Shown: one piece after another, positions 9,642-19,258 of the stretch
How the letters are laid out: each line of letters opens with the position of its first letter
Position numbering within the stretch: position 1 is the stretch's first letter
Assembly: GCA_008729055.1 (NCBI GenBank)
Contig: SDUX01000008.1
Span: 1,488,001 to 1,552,000, forward strand
From: Pyropia haitanensis
Lineage: Eukaryota > Rhodophyta > Bangiophyceae > Bangiales > Bangiaceae
Direction of reading: 5' to 3'
Length of the DNA stretch: 64,000 nt
The notes under the pieces: generated by a model
Told to the model about the DNA's origin: nothing
Database searches by the model: none
Seen by the model: the letters and a program-made list of their open reading frames with translations, nothing else
Translations under genes and position numbers: made by a program

Positions 9642-12189
9642 TTGTTCGTCATGTCAGCCGTCGCAGCAGCGCCTCTTATGCGTCGGAGGGGCGCCAGTGG
9701 GCCCCAGCGTGACTAATGCGCCCCTAGTGGCTGCGCCAAGCAGAGGCGCGCAGTCCTGCGCGGAGAGGGAACACAGCGCCAGTCACGCAAATATTCAACA
9801 TGGCGGCGGTGAAAGGTACGGTTGGGGGGGGGCGGCAGCTGCAGCGGCAGCGCCGGCGGCGGTGCATGCGCCACATGGGGCTCCAGAGGGTCGCGACAGC
9901 GGCGGCGGCGACGGCGGCGACGGCGGATAGCAACTGCGGCGGCGGTGGCGGTGACGGGTTGCCGCGCCGGCGACGACGGTAGCGGCACGTCGCGTGAGCG
10001 GTGGTCATGCCGCCGAGGGGTTGCAAGAGCGGCAGCCATAGAGTCAAGCGGTATCGGCAACGGCCGTGATAGCAGGCCCGGTGGTGGGTGCGCCTGCGCC
10101 GTGAAGCCGTCCTCGTTCCGCAGCGGCAGCAGCCAGGGTGGAATCTGTGGCAGCACCCGGGACAGACACAGATGCACTACTGCGTGCGCGCCCGCACGGC
10201 CGCCGTGAAGCACCGGCGGGACCGGCGGATGGGCCGTCGCCGGCCAATATCGGCGGTATCGGCGGAGCCGACAAGATACGGTTGCACGGACGGCGGTGCC
10301 TGCGCCCGCGCCCGCGGGTTGCGCCAGCTGCCTCGTCGGGCTGGGCACCGATGGTTTGCGGTGCCGGCGGTGGCACCGCCGCCGATGGGTCGCGCAACCG
10401 GCGGCGCCGGCGCTGCCGAGCGGGTACGGCACTACCGGGGACGGCGGCACCGCCGATGGCGCAACACCGGCACCGGCGCCGGCACCGGCGGGTCGCGACT
10501 CCAGTGGCGGCGTCAGTGCCAAAGAGGTACACTGGCGCCCGCGCTCAGGCCGCCGACGGGTTGTGACAGCACCGTCACGGACGGTAGCACCGAAGAGTTG
10601 CGGCGGCACCGGCGCCGCCGGCGCGAATCAGTGGTGGCAGCTGCGGCAACGGTGCCGCCGACCGGTCGCGGCACCCGCAGCGACGAGGGCGGCGCGGACC
10701 GGTCACAGCCCCAGCCACGACGGCGGCGCCAGTAAGCTCAGGTGTCCGCGGCAGCGTAAGCGGCGCGGATCCGCTGCGGCACCGGGAAGACTGGTAGCCA
10801 TCACGCAAGCACGACGCGAAACGGAGATCAGAGGACGAGAGAAGCGCTAGGGAGAACGGGCCGACAGCAGGCGCGGCTGCGGCGGCGGCGGCAGCGGCGG
10901 CGGAAGGGGCGGCGACGGCTTGCGGCAAAAGCCGCGCGCCCGCAGTGCTGCCGTCCTCTACCACCGCAGGTTGAGGAACGGTGATGGGCAGGGGAAGCAC
11001 CGCGTTTCAGCCCCCAGCGGCTGTGTGGTAGCGGAGAGGTTCTTGAGAAGAACGGGTGGGAGGTAGGCAGGTCTCTGGCGCGCGGATCGGCGCAGGGCCG
11101 ATGGCGGGTCCAGCCCTAGGATGCCCGCGTCGGCTGCGGCAGCGGCGGTGGCGGCGCTGGGCCGGTACGGTGTCAACATGTGGCGGCTTTGGATGGACGG
11201 TGGAGGATAGAGGGCTGTGCCAGCGCTGCCGAGCGGGAGGCGGAGGACGAACGGGAGATCTGGCTGTGCATCGCGCCAGACAATCGTGACGCCCAACAAC
11301 ACCGCTGATCATTGGTTACAGGTCTTTATCGCAACTCAGGCAGCCTCAGAACCAATCATGGGCCGCCTTTTTTTGGCGTCGGAATTTTTGAGAGACTCGT
11401 CGTCCAGTCAGAAGATCGATAAATTGTGGTCAGAGATCGCCACAACTCTTTCCCTGAGCGCCACATATCGTCCCCCACCCGCCGAGCGCGCTCTGCGCAT
11501 GTCGGCCGACGTTGGCCGGATCCACTTGGGCAACTGAGCAGTACCCGCCGTCGCGCCGGCGACCTGCTGATACTGCGCGTCGAACGTGCCCGCTGGCTGC
11601 TGTCATCCCTCTCGCCACTCATGGACCTAGTCGCTGTCCACACCGGGCTGGTGTACGCACGGGACCTTAACCATGACGCCAGCTGCATGCGGCTGGTCGA
11701 ATCGACACTGCTTCTGAGAGTCTCGTATGGACGATGCCGGCCCCCCCTGGCAGGTACGTTGGGTCCTCTTTCTCTCTCGGATGTGTGCGGGGCGAGGGGT
11801 CGGTGGGGGTGTACGAGGGGCAGTCGCACCCGCCGACGTGCCTGGCATGGGCGCAGATATTGGGTGCTCACGAGCGGTGGCGCGTTTTGGGAAGCCGCGC
11901 GTGACTGTGCGCGCTTGCGCACGCAGGAAGGGGAGGTCGGCAGCCGCCTCATGTGGTCCGAGCCCCCTCTACCCTTGGGACGCGCGGATGGTGGGAAGAG
12001 TTTGTGGTGGACGCTGCGGAACGCGCGCTGCGCGGCGAGGTCCTCCTTTTAATCGATGGACTGACATGGGCTTGGACGTTTGCCTGTAACACCGTGCCGT
12101 TCTCCCACTACATGCCCCCCTCCTCTCGTCCCGGTCCTGTTCAGCTTCGCACGTTGACAGCGCCCCACCCACTACTTGCTCAATTTACC
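9642..12189. other. Low-complexity GC-rich spacer; degenerate CGGCACCGG repeats
   Basis: Between about 9790 and 10950 the sequence is a degenerate mix of CGGCACCGGCG and GGCGGC words, densest at 10320-10520. It gives long but uninformative ORFs in several frames (Arg/Ala/Pro-rich). From 11000 to 12189 composition is more normal, but I recognise no gene. The last part probably holds the promoter and 5' UTR of the gene starting at 12190. Confidence 0.5.
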
Positions 12190-14012
12190 ATGTCGAGCTT
12201 CAACTACACGCACGAGGACGCCAGACGGACGACCATCATGTCAATGGCGCAAGGAGACGGGGCCGTTGCAGCAGGGGCGTTCTACAACAGCAGCACTGCG
12301 CCTTTGGTTGGTGCCCGCGCCTGGTCGGCATGCCAGGGCGGACCAGCTGTAGGCCAGCACCCGGCCATGGCCTCAATGCCGTCATCGCTGCCAGCGATCC
12401 CTATGCCGGCCGTGGGGTCGTCCGCGCCTCCCCTCTCACCTCGTACCAGCGCACGTGGACCTGTTGACGCAGGGACACCTGCTGGTGGCTCGAGCCCTGC
12501 CACTCGGCCGCCGTCTTTTTGCCGCTCTGGCCGCGCGCGCTCGGCTTCTCTGGCTCCCGCTGCTTCGCCACCTACGGCAGACGGTGGTGCATGGGCACGC
12601 GCAGAGGAGGCCGTCACCGACCTCACTGGGCATCAAGTCGTCGACAAGGTGAAGCGCAGCTTTGCATCGGTGCGCGCAGCCCTCACGGAGCAGCGCTCCC
12701 AGTCCACGGACCTTTCCCGGCAGATGGCCGTCGGCATGGCCAAGATTGACACGCTCGCGGTCGCTCTGGAGCACGCCGCTGCTGCGCGCGCCGCTGACCA
12801 GCACGCCTTGGCGGACATGAAGACCATGCTACACACCATCATCGACAAACTTTCGAAGGACGACGGCGAGGAGACCCCAGAGGAGCCCGAGGACCCCGAC
12901 GCTTGGGTGGGCCACCTCAAAGTACGTCCCGCATCCGTGGCCTTGGCTTCCATTTGACAGTGTGGAGTGCCTGCCCATGCACTCTGTTGTGCATATCCAT
13001 TTCCCGTCCCCGCGCAGTCACTGACATCTTTGAACCGTTTTTCCTTCTCGTTGCATGTGATTGTTTGCTTGCTTGTGGCCTGTCATTGCAGAAGGACATC
13101 GTCAAGGAGCTGAAGAGGGATTTTGTCGAGGCCACCAGTGCGTGGGCTGTTTACCAGCCAATGGAGGCGATCAACGCCAAGATGGTACGCCTTCTCGCAG
13201 AGCGCTTGGAGGTTTCGGAGGTCGACGCCAACACCAAGCTCATGGGCCGCATCAAGGTGCCCAAGCGGAGGAACAGCAGGTCATCCGCCACCATGTTGGC
13301 CTACCGGTACCTCAAGCGAAGCGTATCGCACTTGTTTGAGAACCTGGGAAAGGCCGCGGTGAAGGCCTTCATCTCCAGCGTGAACGAGAGCACGAACATG
13401 GGTCACAAGGTGCCGGTACCGAACAGCACGCGGACGGTCCTGGAGCTGTCGCCCGCGGACGCCTCCTACCTCTTTACCGGCGACAGGTTCATCCGCGAGA
13501 TTTTCGGGCACATGGCCCTGCTTGCAGCCGCCAAGAGTATGTTTGCGTCCATCAACGCGACCAACCGGTTCACCGAGCGCAACGAGCAGGGGATCGACAC
13601 TGTCGTTTGCCTGCTTGCGCACATGGCGTTTGTCGTCACCAAGGTCCGCGAGCACTTGCGGTTGCGGATGAACGGTGGTGTCGTCCAGAACGTGGCGCAG
13701 ACGCCGGGCGTAAACGAGGGGCACCGCGAGCCTTGGATTCGCGAGCTGCTCACGCTGGACCAGGTGTACTGGCGTCGTACGGAGGCCACCAACGGCCTCC
13801 GCCTGGTCGACGCCGCGTCACCGACGCGGGCGTTGGTGATCAGCCCCGCAGCGGAAGCGGACGCGGCTGCTGCTCGTGCGGGTGGTGCTGGCGGGTTGGC
13901 CGGACCAGCCGCTGGTGCTAGCGGCCAGCCCGCAGAGCCTCCTGTCGCGGAGCAGCCCGCCCCCGTGCCCGGCTGGCCCGCTGCGCCAGTTTTGGTGGCG
14001 GAGACCGACTAG
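12190..14012 (+). CDS. Two-exon gene of unknown function, about 550 aa
   Basis: I do not recognise this family. Exon 1 (12190-12921) starts at ATG MSSFNYTHEDARR. Intron 12922-13091 has a GTACGT donor and a TTGCAG acceptor and is phase 0. Exon 2 (13092-14012) ends at TAG. The protein has a Pro/Ser/Ala-rich N-terminus, then a helical, probably coiled-coil stretch (VVDKVKRSFASVRAALTEQ… to …MLHTIIDKLSKDDGEE) and an acidic linker ending EEPEDPDAWVGHLK. A well-structured mixed region follows (KKDIVKELKRDFVEA…; SPADASYLFTGDRFIREIFGHMALLAAAKSMFASI). The tail is Ala/Pro-rich. Both exons have normal codon use and intact frames, so it is very probably real. It might be an accessory gene of a mobile element (the transposase gene lies 2.7 kb away, divergent), but that is speculation. 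Confidence 0.7.
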
Positions 14013-14129
14013 TTGGCGTCTTGCACGGTCGCGGCGGGTCTGATCGTCCTCGTCTGCGTGGGCGAGGGGATTCAATTGGCGCTGATGTGCTCGATGTGAG
14101 CAGGGACTGTTGGAGAAACGGTCGGGTTC

Positions 14130-14380
14130 GCATCGCTCACTGTTACGGCCGTGGGGGACATTGTGGTCCGTGTACGGGACGGGAGTGATGCCTTGCTGAC
14201 TTGTACGGTGGGCGTCACGCGCTGCGTGAGAGACCATCGCGTGGGCGCCGCTCATTGTCACAGCGCTGGGGGGCACCATACTCTGTGTGGGTGACGGGCG
14301 TAATGGAGTGCTGTGTGCGGTGGTGGGGGACGTCTGCGTGGAAGACCATCGCATGAGCCTCGCTTACCGTCATGACGGTG
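14130..14380. repeat. Imperfect tandem repeat, about 110-bp unit, 2.3 copies
   Basis: Units begin at 14130 (gcatcgctcactgttac), 14239 (gcgtgggcgccgctcattgt) and 14351 (gcatgagcctcgcttacc, partial). Each of the first two ends in gaccatc. The copies differ at many positions, so the duplication is old. It lies just 3' of the two-exon gene. Confidence 0.7.
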
Positions 14381-15456
14381 CTTGACAACTCCGTTTGCGG
14401 GTGGAAGGGGTGTCATGTGGTGTCGACGGTAGAGTGCGGCGCCAACGCGTAGTGGTTCTCTTCGTGCGTAGGAATAGACAACTGTACCCCGGCATCGATG
14501 GAGCATCCCGCGCCCGCCCCGTAGCCACCGCTGCAAATCAGGTGCCAGGTGCCGCTGGTGCGGGCCGCTATCGCTGCCAGGCAGCGACTGGATCAATATC
14601 AGCCTAATTCGCAGCTCCCAATGCTGCGTGATTAGACCACGAGCACAGCGGCATGAGTTTGTGTCCCGTCCTGCCTTGCACGGGTCTGTTTGAGTCTCTT
14701 GAGTTGTCTCGATGCAAGCATCGAGTCAGCAAACTTGAATGCGACGAGATCTGGGAAGTTCCCAGGCCTCGATTTTTCGTTCTCTTACTGTGCGTCGGCC
14801 GAAATATGTGAGCGGCCGGCGTGGCAAATCCTGTGACGACCGCGGCGGCCCAGCGGGCAACCCAACCGGTCGCCGCCGCCGCCGCGGCGCCGCGGCCGCG
14901 CCGGTCAGACCCCGCTCGTTGGCGACGGGGGCCGGGGGGGGGGGGATGGGCGCCGCGCGGCAACGCACCCCCCCCCCCCCCCGCCCAACCACCACCGCCA
15001 GCGAGACCGTTTACACCCCCGCCGCCGCCCGCGCCCACCGCCCCACCGCCGCGCCCACCGCCGCCGCCGCGCTCGGCGGCGGCGGCGGCGGCGGTTGCGC
15101 GGCGGCGGGAGCTGCCGCGCCGCCCCCGCCGCGGCGGCCGACGGCCGCCGCCACCCGCGCGGCCGCCACCGGCTGGGCCGCGCGGGCGGGCGGTCGGCGG
15201 GGCGGCGCCCCCCCCCCCCCCCCCCGCGCAACCGGCGCCCCCCCCCCCACCCCCCCCACGGCACACCGCTGCCGCCCCCTCTGGCCGCGATCCCAATCCG
15301 CCCGCATCGCGCGCCACGCGGTCGCCGCGGTAGGCGCCGCCGCCGCGTCGTGGACACGACGACCCCCTCCCCCCCCCCCCCACCCCCCCCCCCCCCCCCC
15401 GCAGACCCTCACCTACGCTTTGGGTTTGGCCGCGGCGCGCGGACGCAGCACCGCCG
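14381..15456. other. Spacer with long C and CCG tracts
   Basis: 14381-14800 is of moderate GC and holds no recognised gene. From about 14820 to 15456 there are runs of 8-16 C or G and CCGCCG repeats, giving only Pro/Ala/Arg-rich ORFs. It probably includes the 5' region of the WD40 gene. Confidence 0.4.
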
Positions 15457-15883
15457 TTGCCGCCGCGAGCGCCACCGTGTCCGCTCCCGCTCCCCCCGTG
15501 GCGGCCACCATGGACGCGGCTCCCGCCGACGTGGCGGCGCTCCCCCGCCCCCCCCTCCGCCGCCCCCCCCCCCCCCTCCACCGAGCGTGGCGGCGCCGCC
15601 GCCACCGCCACTACGACGACGACGACGACGGCGGCGGCGGCGGCCACGCCCAGCACCGCCGCGGCGGCGGCGCCGCGGCTGCCGACGCTCGCCGCGTCGG
15701 CGCTGCCGCCGCCGGGCCTGCCCACCACCGCGGCGGTGCACACGCTGCTCATCCCCGCGGTGAGCCGCGCGCCCACCGCCCGGCGGTACGCCGCGTCGGC
15801 GGGCACGGGGCTGACCGTGTACGTGACGGGGCGGGAGCTGCGGCTGGGGTGGACCGACGCGGCGGCCGAGGCGGGAACCGGCA

Positions 15884-15963
<80 letters not shown>

Positions 15964-17714
15964 AGCGATGGGGCCGCCGCGGTTGGGGCCGCCGCCGACG
16001 GCGGCGGCGACGGCGACACGGGCGGGGGTGTCGCGCACGCGGCGACGCTGACCGGCCACGCGGCGCCGGTGGTGGACGTGGAGATTATGGCGTCGGCGCT
16101 GGCCGACCCGCTGCACGTGGTCGGCAGCGCCGACGCGCAGGGCGTCGTCATCCTGTGGTTCCTCACGCTCGGCGCGGCGGTTGGCGGGGCGGACGACGGC
16201 GGGCCCGCCCGGCGGGGCGGCATCGCGCTCGCGCGCAAGTACAGCATGTATACGGTGCGGCGGTCGCGGGAGGCCTACTACAGCCGGCTGCGCCTGGGCG
16301 GCCGGCCGGGGGGGGGGTGCTGCTGCTGGTGCCCAATGATGGGGGGGGGGGGCGCCTGATTGTGTTTGAGGCGCGCCTGGACGGGGGGGGGGGGTGGACC
16401 TCCGCCTGTCGGAGGGGGGGGGGTGCCGGCGGCGCTCGGGGGGGCGCCGTCCCCGGCGAGTGTGACGTCGACCGGCAGTGCCGGTGGGGGGGACGCCGTG
16501 CCGGTGGGGGGGAAGGGGGAGGCGACAGCGGTGGAGGAGGAGGAGGAGGAGGAGGAGGTGGGGGGGGGGGGGGTGGGCCGCGAGGGCGACGTTGTGCACG
16601 ACGTCACGCATGAGGTGCTGCGCGTGTGAGGCGCACCGCTGTGGGGGGGAACCGCCTTGGGGGGGTCGCGAGGAGGTGGACGTTGTGTACTTTAGTGACG
16701 GCGGGAGGAGGACGCACGGGTGGGACCGGCCGCGCTCGCCGCGGCGCCGAGGGGGGGGGCGCCGCCGGTACGGAGGAGCCACCAAGGGGCTGTGCCGCGG
16801 CGCCCTCCGCCGCGGCACGCGGGACGCCCGCGGCGGTGTCGTGGGCGGCGGGCGGCTGCGAGGTAGCGACGCGTGGGTGGGGTGGCCACCGGGGGCGGAC
16901 CCGGCGGGTGGGGCAGCGGGGGGAGGGAGGCGGTCGCGCCACCCCCGCCGCGGCCGCCCGGCCGCACCCATTTCCATTTTCGTTTTTGTTTGCCCCGCGC
17001 CGCGCCCGTCGCAGCCGCCGCCGGCCGCCGCCGCCAGCCGGCCGCGCGCGGCGGCAGGGCGACGCCGCCGCCGCCGCCGCCGCCGCTTCCCCCCCGCCCG
17101 CCGCCGTCCGCCGTGGGTCATAAAACAGAAAAAAAAAAAAAAAAAAAAAACACGCCGAGCCGCGCAGGGGCGAGTACGCGCGACGGCTGCTGTTGGGGGA
17201 GCACGCCGAGGGGGTGCCACGGCGCGGGGGGGGGATAACCCGGTACCGTGGCGTGACGGCGGATGGGCGCGCGGCAGGTGCTGGGTGGATGGTGACAGCC
17301 CACCGCTGTTGGGGAATGTGGCTGGGGGGGGGGGGGGGGGGGGCGCGGGCGCGGTCGCGGGCGCGGGGTAGGCCAGACGAGCACCCCCCTTGCCAATGCG
17401 CTACCCTGAGGGGAGGCCAAGAACCCACCACGCCACCGGACCGATAGGACTAGCCTGTGGAGCGGCACACCCGCAGTCCAACAGGCCACTTCCCTCGACA
17501 GTGCACCCCTCACGCCACCCACACCCGTCGCCGCTTTTTATTATATATATTTTCTGTTCTTCTTGTTGCAGGCGCCTGCTGCTACTACCACCGATCGGAT
17601 GGGTGCGTCGGCCCGTCTGGTGGTGCGTCGACGTGTCACGGCGGGTGTGGGGGAGCCGTTGGGGGGGCGCCGACGGCGGTGGACGTGGCTGTCGCCTCGC
17701 AGCTGGGCGAGCGG
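15457..17714 (+). CDS. WD40-repeat protein, possibly EDC4/Varicose-like (frame broken in G runs)
   Basis: The clearest part is 15720-16360. It includes HTLLIPAVSRAP, a poly-Gly run from (GGC)n at 15885-15958, then a WD40 blade, LTGHAAPVVDVEI…HVVGSADAQGVVILWFL, followed by YSMYTVRRSREAYYSRLRLGG. The frame breaks at the 10-G run 16308-16317 and resumes one frame over as VLLLVPNDGGG-RLIVFEARLD, a typical next blade. A third frame then gives an acidic Glu run and GDVVHDVTHEVLRV. A strong intron acceptor (pyrimidine-rich, TTGTTGCAG) ends at 17571. The exon 17572-17714 (…APTAVDVAVASQLGER, GTGAGT donor) recalls the C-terminal helices of Varicose/EDC4, the mRNA decapping scaffold. WD40 is fairly sure; the EDC4 assignment is tentative. 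Start and 3' end are not resolved. Confidence 0.45.
17129..17150 (+). repeat. 22-base A homopolymer
   Basis: A run of 22 A, preceded by ataaaacag, stands out in a strongly GC-rich region. It could be the poly(A) tail of a retroposed transcript or a microsatellite. I see no target-site duplication and no recognisable body upstream. Confidence 0.8.
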
Positions 17715-17806
17715 GTGAGTCGTGCGGGGAGGGGGGGAGCCGCCACCACTCCTTGGGCGGCACTCGCCACCGCCGCCGCCACCGCCACCGCCGCCGCCAC
17801 CGCCAC

Positions 17807-17837
<31 letters not shown>

Positions 17838-18607
17838 GCCGCTGCCGCCGCCGCCGGCAGCTGGCCTCGCGGCAGCAGATGGACGGCCGCCTCGCGGCAC
17901 GGCGGCCATGGCCGCCTGCGCGGTCGTCCCGCTCTGTGGCACGCAGCGCGGCCGCTGCCAGCCGCCGCCGTCCCTCCATCGTCTGGGCCAAAGCGTTGGG
18001 AATTCTACGACGCGCCAGGTCGCCCCGGCAGCGGCCGTCGCGGGCGGCCGTGAAGCGCGCCCCGGTTGGGTCGGATCCGTCGGGGTAGGCCCCCCCGCGG
18101 CCCCACGTCAGCGATTGACTGTAACCCGACTCGCGCTGGTCCCCACCCGCTTGGTGCGGTGCGCGCGTGCAGGCGGCGGTGGGCCCCCCCCCCCAGCGCC
18201 AGCCCCTGCCGGCCACGCCCGCCTCGGATCCGTCCCGTGCGTCGAGACCCCCCCCGCGGAGCCCGTTGCGGCGCGCGGCCATCCGCTGCAGTCGCTCCCC
18301 CCCCCCCCCTCCCACCCACCCCCCCCCCCCCCCCCCTCCCCCTCCCCGCACCCCACCCGCGGCCGCCCGTCTGCCGCCAACCCCCAACCGCCCGCGTGCC
18401 GCGCGCGCCCCCCCGTCCACGCCGGTAGCGACGCGTCCCCCCCCCCCCCCACCCCCCCCCCCCCCAGACCCGCTACGACCCCCCCCCCCCCCCTCTCCAT
18501 GAACCCCCCCCTCCATGAACCCCCCCCGGCGGCCGCCGCCACACCCCCCCCGCGCGCGCGCGGCCGCCGCTAGCGCGCCGCGGCGGGTCCCGGCGGCGGC
18601 GGCGACC

Positions 18608-18641
<34 letters not shown>

Positions 18642-19258
18642 GCGGCCCGCGGGGACACGAGCCGTCGCGCCGTCGGCGCGGGGGGGCGGCCGCCGCGGCG
18701 CGTGCCGGCGGCGGAGCCCCCACCCGGCCGCCCCGCCCGCCCCCCCGTCTGGGCCGCCGCCGCCGCGGCCGCCGCCGACGCTGCCCGCTGGTCCCGCCCG
18801 GCGTCGCAGGCGGCACCGTCGGCGCGTGCCGCCGCCGCCGTCGCGGCCGGCCGCGCGCGACCCGCCACGGGCGGGCGGCGGCGGCGGGTCCGTCCCCCCC
18901 CCCCTGCCCCCGCCTTGCCCGCTGCGGTTCCCCACACAGCCGCCCGCGTCGGTGCCGTTCCCAAGCCACACACGCACCCACGTTTCCCCCCCCCCCCCCC
19001 CCCCCCCCCGCCCCCGCGACACCCCTCCACCGCCCCACACCCGTCCCTCTCCACCCCCCTCCCCCCCCCCCCCCCCCCCCCTGCGCCCCACACCCGCGAC
19101 GCCACCGACCGCGCGGCCGCCGACGCGGCCGCCGTCGGCGGGTCCCGCAGCGGCGGCGCCCCCCCCTCCCCCCCCCCCCCCCGCGCGGCCCTTACCGCCC
19201 GCCGCCGCGCCGTCGCGGCGACGACCGCCGCGGCGGCGGCGGCGAGGCGAGGCTGGCC
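17715..19258. other. Low-complexity region: CCG arrays and poly-C runs
   Basis: (CCGCCA)n/(CCG)n arrays fill 17765-17860, and repeated C runs of 8-16 occur from 18180 to 19180. The region may hold further exons of the upstream WD40 gene and the promoter of the Kelch-Hint gene. I cannot assign coding sequence reliably in any frame. Confidence 0.4.

Noticed and set aside
6026..9730. Possible CACTA ends around the transposase (tactagaggg at 6027, and CACTAGGGG on the minus strand at 9730)
   Set aside because: Only about half of 24 positions agree and no target duplication is visible.
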